Below are positions 10,641 to 21,936 of a stretch of DNA of 64,000 bases, in pieces (position 1 is the stretch's first letter; every line of letters starts with the position of its first letter). The stretch is from NCBI GenBank assembly GCA_910591455.2, contig OU342806.1, positions 18,374,841-18,438,840 on the forward strand, given 5' to 3'. Origin of the DNA: Pholis gunnellus. Its lineage: Eukaryota > Chordata > Actinopteri > Perciformes > Pholidae. Under the pieces are notes generated by a model, which ran no database searches, had not been told where the DNA came from, and saw nothing but the letters and a program-made list of their open reading frames with translations. A program made the position numbers and the translations under genes.

Positions 10641-11545
10641 ATGTCATGGAGGGAGCTGATCATCTGGTGGCGTCGCCTCTGACACCTGCACTCCTTTCTC
10701 TTTGTGTCACGGCTTACATCTGCAGGTCTCTTAACTTCAGCAGATTTCATATTTGTTTTGGGGATGCAAAATTGTGCGAGAGAATCAGGATAACGACTCT
10801 GTTTTTTTTCCTCTTACTTCCACTTATGTTTACAAGGTCTCACTTACGTATTGGTTTTGAGATCATGAGTTCAAATGCGTGGCGTAATTCAAAGGTATGA
10901 AAGTGAGTCCCACAGAAACGGACCTCTGATAAATCTGTTCACACCCAAAGTGCAAAAGAGACCTGATCCGAAAGGGGCCAGAGGACAGTCTGATAATAAG
11001 ATCTGATCTAAATTATGATCAACCCAAACAGACTCCAATAGAGAGAGAACCCCCCACAATGGCAGCACCATGTTGCTCCACCAATTACAAAGCTGCCACA
11101 CTCAAACAGAGCAGCAACACATCATTTTTACCAGCACTTCACATTATGTTGTGTCAAAGAGCAAATGTTTCTCCTGTAATGATTATCATGTACCTCTTCA
11201 TAGCTTGGATCCACTCGGGTATTTCATACATCGACCAAAGAGCTGAGATGCACAGCAATACAGGAGGTGACAGCGATTAGGATGGATGTCATTTTGACCC
11301 GCCCTGACTCAGGTTTGATAAGAACACATTGGAACCTGAAAAAACTGCTAGCTTGAACATGGGTGGCCAGATCTAGAAAAGAAATACTATTTGTATGGTT
11401 TCACTTGCAACCATTATTTTTGCAAGCATTCTTCGATTTTTAATGCGTCGCGTCATCGGCACACTATAGCAGCAACTACAACCCATTCAGCCGGTATTTC
11501 CTGCCTGCACTCGGCTCTGAACAGGGAGATATCTGGGTCAGGGGC
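10641..11545. other. Unique non-coding sequence
   Basis: Small frames on both strands show no known domain. No repeat is recognised until the 9-bp array that follows. Confidence 0.5.
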
Positions 11546-11549
11546 TAGA

Positions 11550-11632
11550 AGCTAACAATGCTAACAGCGCTAACAGCACAAACAGCGCACACAGTGCAGC
11601 CAACAGCAACAGTGCTGAGAGAAGTAACAGCT
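11550..11632. repeat. Degenerate 9-bp minisatellite (GCTAACAGC-like)
   Basis: Successive imperfect units read GCTAACAAT, GCTAACAGC, GCTAACAGC, ACAAACAGC, then drift into CAGC/CAAC variants. The Leu-rich minus-strand frame at 11538-11756 arises partly from this array and looks superficially like a signal peptide, so I do not call it coding. Confidence 0.7.
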
Positions 11633-11639
11633 TCAACCT

Positions 11640-12445
11640 GAGGGTGGCTGTTACGTCTCCGTGACAATGCGGTCCCTCCGCCGTGGTGTCGGTGGAGACG
11701 TGACAGGAAATGATGATGAGAAATGACAAAGCTCCAAGGCCGAACCCCAAGGACACCAGAGCACTCCAAATCAGGTTTAACTGTTAATGTTATTTTCTTT
11801 AGATGACTATAAATATGTAAAACAAGATAGAATAAAACATTAGTATCAAGAAAAAATGCCTTTGATTAACAAAAATGCCTGTAATAGGTTGCTTTGAAAT
11901 GTAGTATAACTACACCACGCCATTAGCATTTATATTTTAGCTTCTTAAGAACACAAGATTTCAGGACTCAATAACAGACTAAATTACTTTTGAAGAGAAA
12001 AAAGTATGACAGCAACGCAGTCCCATTCAAAGCACAAAACACACTTTCACATGGTGACTCCACACCCTCCAAAAGTGAACAATAATGACCACTGGAGTTC
12101 TGTCAATCAGCTAATAATGACACTAATAGAACATTCCACTCACTGCTAATCACATTCAGCTGCAGTTAACTGCTGCTCCATCAATGGCTGAGTCTGGCCT
12201 AATAAAATCATAAAACATTTCTTCTTTTTTTCCCAAGATTTCGTAAACATGTCGTCGTAGAGATTTTGGGAAGCCCCATAGAAGGCTATTGACTTGTAGC
12301 TCAGCCTGGGAACGGACTGACTCCTGTGAAATCCCTATAAAATATGAGCCTGGTGGTCATCCATCATTATAGTCAGACAGCACAGACCTTTGTTTGTCCG
12401 GCACCGGCCAGCACTGGACTGGTCTGGCTATTGGTGAGACTGAAA
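11640..12445. other. Unique non-coding sequence
   Basis: AT-rich in the middle, with nothing assignable. Confidence 0.5.
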
Positions 12446-12448
12446 TGT

Positions 12449-12449
12449 T

Positions 12450-12481
<32 letters not shown>

Positions 12482-12519
12482 CGAGAGACAGCTGAAACAG
12501 AAACAGTGTGAAACAGAAA

Positions 12520-12569
<50 letters not shown>
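12449..12569. repeat. Duplicated compound (GT)n-(GA)n array
   Basis: GT at 12449-12471 runs into GA to about 12488. After a 16/17-bp near-exact tandem repeat (TGAAACAGAAAC/GCAGTG units at 12493-12525) a second GT array (12523-12558) again runs into GA (to 12569). The shared order suggests local duplication. Confidence 0.92.
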
Positions 12570-12571
<2 letters not shown>

Positions 12572-13740
12572 GGAAGCAGTTGACCTTGTGTCAATTAGGA
12601 GCCCATATCGTTCCATTCCCCAGGGGCGAGGCTGACTCTGAAACATTAAATCATTTCATTGACTTCAAACTGATCCCGCTGTTTCCCCCCTTACACTCCG
12701 CCTGCGTCTGAAAGCTCCCGCTGCCCGGCCGACATTCTCGCTAAACTGTGGATGAAAGTAGCTTGAACCTCAGAGGCTGCGATGCCGCAGTAATGCCTTG
12801 TTCAGCAGGGAAAGAGGTAAAGAGAGCAATCGTCCTTCAACAGATGCCCAAGATGTTTTATTTGATCAACTTACTGCTGTTTATTTGGTTCGATTAGAGG
12901 ACAGCGGGGATGCAATGGAAAGTTAAATTCATGTACAGAACAGAACTAGACATATCTAAGTGTTTTACTTGTTCTACGGAGGCTGTATTTTCATTGTCAT
13001 TTATTGTATTAGTTTGCAAAATATATCCAAAACTTAAATGACATTTGGTGATTATGTTGTTATGTGTTATCAGCCGGCGGCCATTAGCTAGCTAGTGGAG
13101 CACAACAGAGAGACTCACATGCACTAAAATGCACGCCCAGCCATGATTTAAAAAAAGAATCCTCAAAATAAAACCTCACAACAATTGAGACTACATTCCA
13201 TGACTTGCTCTCCTTAAATCATGGACAGTAAAAGACTCCAGATACTGATATTGAATTGTGTGCATTAATGTGTTGAGCGTGTGTGCGTCATCTTCTTCAG
13301 CAGCTGCTTTTGACAGAAAAGTGTCATTTCGAGCTGTCCAGATTGAGGGACGACACATGTTGATGTACTTCCAACACTAGCTGAAAGGAAACGTAGGAAA
13401 TCTTACTTATATGATGTGCAAACACATCATGTGTTGTATCCAACACAAAAGAAATGCCAAAATATACTATACATACAGAACACAGCCAAACTAAAATAAC
13501 TTTTATGAAATGTACTTCCGTTGAGATGTTGATTTGGTTTGCATGAACACACACTCATTTAGAGTGTATCACACACACTTAGGCGTTGTTAAACTTCATG
13601 CAAATTCTTAAACTGATTTAGTAATAAATCCCATATTTCCGATCGTTGTTTGTTGGTGGCAGACTCCAAATCAGCTTTTCCGTAAAATCCTCTCTGACAA
13701 AATGTGACAAACTATTGTTGTTCTTTGTCTCCATATCACT
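12570..13740. other. Unique non-coding sequence
   Basis: No repeat, RNA or convincing exon. A TTAGCTAGCTAG palindromic segment lies near 13085. Confidence 0.5.
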
Positions 13741-13748
13741 CTAATCCT

Positions 13749-13874
13749 CTTTCTCTCTCTCTCTCTGCCTCTCCATCCCTACATCCGCACTCCCCAACCG
13801 CAGGGAAAGGCCTCAGTACTGACCGACATGAGCGCACACACACACACACACTCACACACACACACACACACACA
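13749..13874. repeat. (CT)n and interrupted (CA)n arrays
   Basis: CT run at about 13750-13766, then CA at 13835-13874 with one CTCA interruption near 13851. Confidence 0.92.
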
Positions 13875-13990
13875 GAGCTATGGTCGGCTCGGTGGGTCTT
13901 ACTGGGGGGCTAAGCTGTGTGGTCAAATTTTACATATGTGTGTGTTTCCGTGTTAAATAGGGAGTTGGCCTGGGTGTCACTGGGTTTTGG

Positions 13991-13991
<1 letters not shown>

Positions 13992-14039
<48 letters not shown>

Positions 14040-14050
14040 GGGGGGGGGGG
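13992..14050. repeat. (GT)n microsatellite joined to poly-G
   Basis: About 22 GT units followed directly by 15 G (14036-14050). It lies about 118 bases from the opposed CA array at 13835-13874. Confidence 0.96.
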
Positions 14051-14174
14051 AGATGGACTTGGCCGGACATAGGAGAGGGCTAGCCGGATTTGGCTATCCT
14101 GACTGTGTGTGTAACTTGTTGGCACACGCTAGGGTTGATTGGGGTTGCTGTATTCATACATGTGCATGCCTGCA

Positions 14175-14191
14175 TGTGTGTGTGTGTGTGT
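14175..14191. repeat. Short (TG)n array
   Basis: Eight TG units after TGCATGCCTGCA. Confidence 0.85.
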
Positions 14192-14199
14192 TTGGCCCT

Positions 14200-15475
14200 T
14201 GTTGTAGGTATGCTGCAGATCAGTTTAAGCCTTATAAACCTATTGTTGTGCAATAAAACCACCCTCTCTCATCTCTTATAACCTCTTTGTTTGATAGTCT
14301 ATCCATGCTACTACTAATATGCACCCACACTGAGGTCTTATACTCTACTCTATACTATGATACACGGCTGCAGGCAAAACAGTGCCTTACCTCCATTTTA
14401 TTTTTAATATTACGGTTCTAAAAATCAATTTAAATTCTTGATTTGATTCAGGTTTGATTGGTTTCAGGGATATAGAGTCATGGAATTGAACAAAAAATTA
14501 TTTTAAATATTTGGGCGCAGTGAATGACCGTAAACTATAAAAGGTAAAGGTGAATAGATTTGTGAAACATTTCATAGGATCGACTGAGCTGCTGTGTTAC
14601 TGATGCTGTTTTCACACACAAACCCAATGACTCGAACACAAATGTATTTGCCAAACAAAGCGTCAACATGGCGGACAGAGGGGGATAACGTCGTCTTTAT
14701 AAGATCTTCGAATGAAAATGGAATGCAACAACTTGCAATCTAAAATCATGTTCAAGTATCTCTGTGGTTTATTGTCTGTCCTGACTATGTGTGCAGGTGC
14801 ACAGCTATGCAGGGAGCTAAACACACACAAAGTGAGGAGTTAGCCATTTCTGTGAAACTATAAAAACTGCATTGGATAAAACAACAAATGTTAGTAGCAG
14901 TGAATGCAACTCAAAGAAAGACAATTAACAAGTGTTGGTGTACCATAAGGTAAAATAAGTCCACAGATCCGACAGAATGGTGGATGTAACAATGACAAAC
15001 TAATTGTCATTTGATCCATTGAAATGTTCATTATAGCAGCTTTAAGTTACCAAATATGAATCCAATAGCTATTAAAAAAGATGTTCACTGTTTCATACCA
15101 GCGGCGAGAACACCTTTCATTATTTTCCTATAGACAGAAATCAGTCAAGGTGAATTGAATGCAATAATAAAACCACAGCTGCACTTTGGCTTAATTAACA
15201 GGTAATCTTTGCGAAAACTGAAAGCATAGAGAGAGCATAGCACCATAAATAAGAGACCAAAATAGTAACGCCATCATACATAGTTTAACATGGTCTACTG
15301 CTCCAGAACCGTAAGATTAATTATAATTCAGTAATCATCCTCAAAACTTCACAGAGCTCTCACACCATTGTCATTCAAACGCTTGTCTCCAGATTACAGT
15401 ATTGATCTTTGAAATTGTTTTCCGTGCAACTTTAGCTTCATTCAATTTTATTAGCGCAAATACAAAAGTGTCAAT
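14200..15475. other. Unique AT-rich sequence
   Basis: Nothing recognised. Scattered short frames carry no domain. Confidence 0.5.
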
Positions 15476-15479
15476 AAGT

Positions 15480-15660
15480 CTGTTTATTCCCCCCGACTTC
15501 TCAGAAACGTCCCCGTGCTGTGGTTGCTATGAAGTCTCCCCGCCGGTGAACGAACGCTGCTCTGATTAAAGTGGATTTAGAGCTTGTTGCTTTTGATCAA
15601 AGTCCAGCTGATATCAGAATCGCGGACCAGCTAAGCTCTCAGAGCCAAATCCATAATAAT
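15480..15660. other. Candidate conserved non-coding element
   Basis: Repeat-free and more GC-rich than its surroundings. Contains CTCTGATTAAAGTGG and TTGCTTTTGATCAAAG, the latter matching the TCF/LEF-type CTTTGATC core. Confidence 0.3.
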
Positions 15661-16450
15661 ACTCTTACACCACCCACAACAAAGAGACAGCCAACACAAG
15701 TAAATAAATGTAGGCAGAAAATATCACTCGAGGACCCCTCCCATCGGAGTAAAATAATACGGCTGAATACAAACTGCCATAATTGGTCGGAGAATTAGGT
15801 TGAAAAGAGATGGGAGTTGGACAGTAAATCCATTCAGCTCATCTGTTTACAATTGAAGCTTTTGGAGAAAAGATTAGCGTCACACAGAGTTATGGATTTG
15901 TAAAATTATTTTACTTTAGTTTTTTTTGATCTCTCAACTGCAAGAAAAAAAAACCCAACAACGTAAAAAGCTTTAGGTTTTACGACCAAAAGTATCATTA
16001 CTATACAGAGTTTGATCATGTTTGCATATCAGTGTTTTTAGTGTGGCGGCTTTCGTTAGCTGAGCTGCGTCTTCAAAAGCAGTTTTATAAAAACCTGTAA
16101 GTAGCACTTTCAGCTCTCTTGATGTGCTGCATCCAATTTCACTGTCAATATTGCCTCTCTCAACACTGACCCCAACAGCAGCTGCACAGCGGGGATGGTG
16201 AAACACTAAGGTGTAATGTCTTAATGTACAATAAAAGAGATGCAACCTCTAAAGGAAACGCACGCACACACTCTTCTATCCCATCCATGGGTTCGCCTCT
16301 CCTCCTCTTAGGGAGGGAGAAAGTTTTCTCCATCAACCTCTTAAGTGTCTGGCCTTCAGCTATATTACCTTCTTCTTCTCATCCCTCCATAACATCTTAA
16401 TGTGTTTGATAAAACATCAGGCATGGAGGCAAGGGCACAAGGCGGATGAT
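15661..16450. other. Unique non-coding sequence
   Basis: No feature recognised. A 90-codon minus-strand frame at 15973-16245 has no domain. Confidence 0.5.
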
Positions 16451-16454
16451 GTGC

Positions 16455-16481
16455 TTTTTTTTGGGGGGGGGGGGGGGGGGG
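16455..16481. repeat. Poly-T then 19-base poly-G
   Basis: Eight T followed by nineteen uninterrupted G. Confidence 0.95.
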
Positions 16482-16632
16482 CAAAACAGGCATCGGCTAT
16501 AGCACGAGGATAAAGGCCTGAGTCTGCTCTGTCTGTCTATCCGAGTCTGTCCGTCCACACACTTAAGAGGCCGTCCGGCTTCTTTTCAAAGCCAGCCACT
16601 CTCGTCGGACCGCTGCATCTCAGGGCTTTTGT

Positions 16633-16647
16633 CCCCCCCCCCCCCCC
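16633..16647. repeat. 15-base poly-C
   Basis: Fifteen C, followed by C-rich sequence to about 16690. Confidence 0.95.
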
Positions 16648-16724
16648 AATCTCCCCATCCCACCACTGCAGCCACCCACCCCCGCCTCTCAGCCCGCTGC
16701 TGAGTGTCTGTAATGGCCCAGACG

Positions 16725-16912
16725 AGAAGGGGGGGAAACTAAGGAAGTGAGAGAAATGGAGGAATGGAGCGAGAAAAAGAGAGCAAGTGGGAGGAACTGG
16801 AGGGTGAAGGAAAGGAAGGGACAAAAGGAGGAGAGAGGAAAGTAAAGGAGAGAGTGGTGGCGGAGGAGAGACGGGAGACATAGGATGCGCATGGAGGGGG
16901 GGGGGGGGGGGG
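16725..16912. repeat. Homopurine tract ending in 17-base poly-G
   Basis: Very nearly all G/A on the + strand from 16725 to about 16880, then seventeen G at 16896-16912. The proline- and serine-rich minus-strand frames over it are low-complexity translations. Confidence 0.9.
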
Positions 16913-17840
16913 CTTTAGGAGGAAGCCAGGCAGCACTAAGCGTCTCTGTCGCTGCGCAGTCAGGCCTGCCTTCCCCCTGGCCACGAAAAACCTTCCCTCC
17001 TCCCCCGCACCACATCCCACCCTGACCACGCTGCACTCCTCTCCTCCCCTGTCCGCTTCATCCTCTCATCCTCACACACTCGCACTTTCAGTTGAATTTG
17101 CTACACTTATAAGGACTCTCCACTGCATTACTTTAAACCTATTGAACCCGACGCTGTCTTCCTCACTGTCTTTATATATAGGTTTATGGCATGGTCAATA
17201 CATGTTATAATGAGGACAAGTTAGGCCTCTCAGGAATGCCATCATTGGGCATGTGAGTGACACTATGCATCATCTTGAGTACTTTGTATGTGAAAGGTAC
17301 AACTTCATCTTTGGAAAGTTTTTTCATGTAGTTTGCTTAGTTTCCTTGAGGCCTCTTGAGGGCAAATTTCAGATTTGTTATATTGAGCTTTTATGAATAA
17401 AACAAACTTCACTTTCCATAAACAGAAATGTAAGCACTTGTAAAAAGAGCACCAGCCTTTTCACTGCCTCATTTTGGATTTGGTTCAACATCTTTGCATT
17501 GCTTAGCAGCACACAACACTGAAGAGGGTGCCGTCGTCTTTCCATGGTAGATAAAACACTCTGTCTCTTCACAAATTTAGACTGAGGGATGTTGCCGGCA
17601 ACATTGTTGCTTCACTAATGGGCCATGAGTCCTGTATCTTAATTTTAAGTCCTGTATCTTAATTTTGACTTCCTTAGCACTCATCCCCGACACAGACAAA
17701 TGTCATTACAATACTTACACCAAGTTAATAACAGTGACTTGTATATGTAATGTATGTATTGTAAAATGTATATGAGACAAAGGAACAATTATTCTTTAAA
17801 TCATCATCATTCTAAATTTATTCACAAAATCTTCTTGTTG
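16913..17840. other. Unique sequence with a 20-bp tandem duplication
   Basis: At 17631-17666 a 20-bp unit beginning CCTGTATCTTAATTTT is repeated head to tail with one change. An imperfect inverted repeat (TATGGCCCCT / AGGGACCATA) lies at 17844-17870. Nothing else is recognised. Confidence 0.6.
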
Positions 17841-17890
17841 CTTTATGGCCCCTCTTAGAAAGGGACCATAGAATGATGGTGGTGTTCTTC

Positions 17891-17892
<2 letters not shown>

Positions 17893-17958
<66 letters not shown>
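17893..17958. repeat. (AT)n microsatellite
   Basis: About 33 AT units with one TTT interruption near 17947. Self-complementary and able to extrude as a hairpin. Confidence 0.97.
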
Positions 17959-18166
17959 GCAGCTACAGTTAAAGTTTCTGATAATTGGAAAAAAAAATAA
18001 TCTCATCCAAAGCTTTCATCCTCCTTCAGTCATTTCAAACATAACGCAGGCAGGGAGCGCAATAAGCTGCAGGATCCTTAATTCTAAATTTGAGAAACAC
18101 TGTAACTGGGGTGAGGCTAATAAGCATCTCCACTGTGGACTAATTTGTTTACAAAAATAACAACAA

Positions 18167-18170
<4 letters not shown>

Positions 18171-18221
<51 letters not shown>
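18171..18221. repeat. (AT)n microsatellite
   Basis: About 25 uninterrupted AT units, 212 bases after the previous AT array. Confidence 0.97.
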
Positions 18222-18223
<2 letters not shown>

Positions 18224-18324
18224 AAATGACTATGACATATTGATGTCTCTGAAACACAAAATCACAATTTGGCTGTAACCAACTTCAGTCTTCCTGGTCC
18301 TCACAGAGATTGAAACACAAAGAG

Positions 18325-18336
18325 CACACACACACA

Positions 18337-18419
<83 letters not shown>

Positions 18420-18420
18420 A
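18325..18420. repeat. Long (CA)n microsatellite
   Basis: An interrupted head (CACAGACA) then about 36 pure CA units and a CAAACACACA tail. Confidence 0.97.
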
Positions 18421-18578
18421 GCCAGTGGCCTCAGGACTAATTGCTAGATTGGAGCAGATTTTCTAGTTCAGTTCAGGGCTGTAATTGTGAGGAGAGCAGG
18501 GAGGAATGACAGGGCTTCAAGCTGAGAGAACAAATCACCAGGGGCGACCGATTACACTGCACTGATGTTCACATGTCC

Positions 18579-18616
18579 GTGTGTGTGTGTGTGTGTGGGT
18601 GTGTATGTGTGTGTGT
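18579..18616. repeat. Imperfect (GT)n microsatellite
   Basis: GT with GGGT and GTAT interruptions. Opposed in sense to the 18325-18420 CA array. Confidence 0.92.
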
Positions 18617-18980
18617 TGCGGGTGAGGGGTTAAGCCAACCATCTCTCAATTCCAGGTTTCCGTGGCACCGGCCCCAAACTGCCACGCACACCATGTTGAC
18701 CCCTGTAAACCCCACAGTTCAGCTGAAGACAGTCTCAGAAACTAACAATCAACTGTGAGTGCTTCTCTCGCCGAAGGATAATGACAAATACGAAGACTCT
18801 TTAAATGCCACTTAATGTTTGGATGTATTCACATTGTGCAAAATGTGAAAAGAAAAGGTGTATTTACAGAAATATAGAAGAAGCTTTGAAATTGTTCTTA
18901 ACTCAATAAATGTTTTATGTAATTAATACATCCAAAGTAAAATCATTTTTAATTTCAACAAAACTGCAGTCTGCAGGTCA
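18617..18980. other. Unique non-coding sequence
   Basis: Nothing assignable. Confidence 0.5.
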
Positions 18981-18983
18981 GGA

Positions 18984-19042
18984 GAGGCCACGGTGTAGAG
19001 GTGCAAGTGCCAAACCAGAGATCACTGGTTTGAGTAGCAGAA
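18984..19042 (+). mobile_element. tRNA-derived SINE-like head (relic)
   Basis: The segment contains GGTGTAGAGGTGCAAGTGCC, resembling a polymerase III A-box region, then AACCAGAGATCACTGG and GGTTTGAGTAG, resembling a B box (consensus GGTTCGANTCC). The spacing is tRNA-like and this phrasing recalls fish tRNA-derived SINE heads. No complete cloverleaf is preserved and the B box is degenerate, so it is not a functional tRNA. The SINE body and tail are not identified. Confidence 0.45.
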
Positions 19043-19184
19043 ACTAAATATCTAAATACTACATACTCACTCTAACCGGGTTTTGAGTGTGCAGTGTGTT
19101 CACACTGGAAAAGAGGCAAAATAACATTACCGGCAGAGTAACTGGCGTAGTTTAAAGAGGGAGAACAGGTTTATGGGTCAAACA

Positions 19185-19405
19185 AACAGACGACTTTCGT
19201 CCAGGACACCGATTTTTGTGTCCCGTAAAAAAAGTAAAGTTGACATTTTTTTACACCCATCGTTAGTCAGTCATGTCGACGACACCCACGATCCTTTCAT
19301 AGACCTAACTACGTGGTTTTGTTGCCTAAAGCTGACTTCCTGTGAAAAGAGAAGTTTATTTTGAAAAGACACTATGTATGTATAGAGTGTGTATTGACAC
19401 GGTGT
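19185..19405 (+). mobile_element. Interspersed repeat fragment (TTGTTGCCTAAA family)
   Basis: Contains TTTTGTTGCCTAAAGCTGAC, then CCTGTGAAAAGAGAAGTTTA and TTTTGAAAAGACACTATG, phrases I recall from an abundant dispersed repeat of percomorph fishes. A shorter minus-strand relative appears at 26600-26675. No coding capacity is seen. The family name and exact ends are unknown to me. Confidence 0.55.
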
Positions 19406-19744
19406 GACTCATAGTTTGAAGCTCAGTGCCTCTGACCCAGCTGCGTTATGCAATACACTGCTGTGGAAATATGTTGGCATACCAACCATTGATTTTTGAG
19501 TATGCCGTAAACGTACACTATTTTCCCATAATGCAAAGAAATGCAACCCAGATAAGAACTGTTTAGAACTGCTAATATAACATGGTGTCACTCTACCACG
19601 ACTCAAACACGAACATTGGTCATCTGAAAGCAGAATCTGAGGGAAACTCCATCCCAGCTCCACCTCTCCTCCTCTATCTGCAGGAGCCTCATCAGTCACA
19701 GCGGGACAGGAAAGAGACACGCGGAGGGAGACCACAGAGATGGC

Positions 19745-19745
<1 letters not shown>

Positions 19746-19809
<64 letters not shown>

Positions 19810-19833
19810 AGAGACAGACGGACAGACAGACAG
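19746..19833. repeat. (CA)n array joined to (GACA)n
   Basis: About 30 CA units to 19806, a GAGAGA bridge, then roughly five GACA/GACG units at 19813-19833. Confidence 0.96.
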
Positions 19834-19884
19834 AAACCTCCCTCTGAGCAGCACCACAGGCATTCTGCTACCGGATAAATCTGC

Positions 19885-20450
19885 ATGAAAACACTAGCGC
19901 AGTCAGCAACGCCTGCGTGGAAACTCCTCATGGCCTGTGACAGTTATTCCTCACATTCTCTACACCTGCACTCACACCTGGAATTAACAGCTTGTTTCGA
20001 GAAGAGTGAACTTCTGATTTCTTTTTTTCTGTCTCCCTCAGACAGCCAATCAAACGATTCCGTGTCGCTAAACACAGTCACAGAGTCAGTCAATCATTCA
20101 GCCAATCTTTCAATCAGCTTACCTTGCAGTGATGTCATGGTTGCCGTTATGACAAGGCCTACGGTCCTGTTGTCTGATTGGACGCTGGCCTATGGCCAAA
20201 TTAGCATTACATCCATGGCAGGGGAAGCAAAAGACTCCCCTTGTCTCTTTTTCTGCCCATATTTTGGTCTCTGGTTGTCTTGTTACTTGTCTCACCTCCA
20301 GCCACGTCTAGTTCTTTTACCTTAACTGGTTTTATCTTCTTCAGCCTAAGAAACTGTCTTCTCGTACACTCACAAAGCAGAAAAGTGACATATTTCTGTC
20401 CATATTTCTCAGTTGACTCCCAGTTCTTCCTCAATATCACTTTATCGTCC
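19885..20450. other. Unique sequence with an unsupported long frame
   Basis: A 146-codon plus-strand frame (19885-20325) is Ser/Leu-rich, has no recognisable domain and sits in C/T-biased DNA, so I treat it as chance. No repeat recognised. Confidence 0.5.
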
Positions 20451-20750
20451 CTACCTGGCCTCCTCCTCCTTGTGACACTTTCTCTTCACCTTATCCCTTG
20501 TCTCAAACACGCCTATAGCATTCCTCTTCCAGCTATGGCACCTTAATTCGCGGCCTCTCTTCTGCCTCCCTGTCCCTCACCTTTCTCCCACCTTCACACT
20601 TTTTCCGCCCCAGCCTCCCCTGGCCCGTCATCTCCCCAGCCTCAGAGCTCCTACCCCGGCCTCGGCTCTCCCTGTCCCTGCCTCTCCTCCAGCCTGCCTT
20701 CCCCTCCACTCTGCCTCCCTCAGCCCCAGCCTTCTGCTCAGCGTTCAAGG
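20450..20750. repeat. Pyrimidine-rich low-complexity tract
   Basis: Strongly C/T-biased on the + strand (CCTCCTCCT, CTGCCTCCCTG blocks) without a fixed unit. Confidence 0.65.
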
Positions 20751-21125
20751 GGAGAGCCAGCTAGGAATGCTGTGGCTCTAGACGTTTTGTCCAAGCCCTA
20801 GGTCTCTTTCACTGAGGCAAGATTAGTTCATACAAAAACTCAACAATACACCACTGAAAGCCATTGTTGATATTCAACATTTTTCACATAGCGGAGCAGA
20901 ATAGACAATGCGGCAGCCGGGAAAGCCCGAAGCGGACTCGCAGGGTTGATGGCTGATGGTATCTCAGCTGAGAGAGGGCCTTAATCCTTTTTATACACAC
21001 ACAAGTACACACACACTCAACAGCCTGGAGACAGCAAAATCAATACTGCGCTCTCTCGCTATGTCTGTGTGTGGATCAGTGGGTGGGTGTGATAGTGAGA
21101 GAAAAAGAGAATAGTACTGTTTGTA
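20751..21125. other. Unique non-coding sequence
   Basis: Small interrupted CA runs near 20995-21016 only. Confidence 0.5.
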
Positions 21126-21131
21126 CCTCCA

Positions 21132-21151
21132 TGTGTGTGTGTGTGTGTGTG
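21132..21151. repeat. (GT)n microsatellite
   Basis: Ten GT units followed by GAGTGTGGGTGGG. Confidence 0.93.
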
Positions 21152-21725
21152 AGTGTGGGTGGGTTGTTGGACTGTCTTGGCACATAAGCGTTCTTCTTAG
21201 ATCTTTGTATATAAAGGATTTCTCAAGGTTCTCTGTAACAGTAAGTTATTGAAGCAGCGTCACTACAGCTTTACTTTGCAAAACCTTATTCCTCAAATTA
21301 TGAATTACACTTTTTATGAACATGAAACATGCAAATATCTTCTGGATTAAAGAGCACATTTTGATTTTTGAAGTGGCCATCTAAATTAAGGCTGGCTGGT
21401 GCTTAATGATAAAAGGCCGTCGACTTTCAGTGAAATAATCATATCATGATATTGGTTCACAAGACCTGACATTGAAGTTATTGGTACCAAGCTAATTATA
21501 ATTAGATACAATTTTAATGTTACAAAGGTGACGTTTTTCTCGAATGTCATGCATAGCACTGAGGTTGTTGTATGAAACATCAATTAAATCATTTATGCAT
21601 TTACATTGGAGTTAGTTGCAAGCCCTGTGCATCACATACACATGCTTAAGGGAGCCTCCGTGCGTCGTGTCAGACTCTCAGGAGCACTGACCAAGCAGCA
21701 GTACATGACGAGTTAGGAGTGTGAA
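21152..21725. other. Unique AT-rich sequence
   Basis: Nothing assignable. Confidence 0.5.
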
Positions 21726-21729
21726 CGGT

Positions 21730-21936
21730 TGGTAAAATCTCAATCTGCTAAGTAAATGATACCTGTCAGTTGTCAGAGAAATAGTGAATGAGTCAAAAGT
21801 GCAACATTTTACACTGAAATGTATAGTGGACAAGAAGTATAAAGTAACGGGAAATGGAAATACTTAAGTAAATGTAATTGTACTGCAAAAGCACAGTACC
21901 TGGGTAAATGTACATATAGTTACTTTCCACCACTGC
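21730..21936 (+). mobile_element. Interspersed repeat copy (ACTTTCCACCACTG family)
   Basis: The 3' part contains GAAATGGAAATACTTAAGTA, GCACAGTACCTGGGTAAATG and ends ATAGTTACTTTCCACCACTG, the hallmark end of a very common percomorph repeat (usually read in reverse as AGTGGTGGAAAGTAACT). A second copy in the same orientation occupies 25640-26520. It is non-coding as seen here and I cannot place its superfamily. Confidence 0.65.

Noticed and set aside
11538..11756. Leu-rich minus-strand peptide resembling a signal peptide
   Set aside because: The Leu/Ala run is produced by the degenerate 9-bp repeat.
16537..17036. Proline/serine-rich minus-strand frames
   Set aside because: They are translations of the poly-G and homopurine tract at 16725-16912.
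18984..19042. Functional tRNA gene
   Set aside because: The B box is degenerate and no cloverleaf with an acceptor stem can be formed, so a SINE relic is more likely.
19885..20325. 146-codon plus-strand frame
   Set aside because: No recognisable domain, no splice context, and it lies in C/T-biased sequence where stops are rarer.
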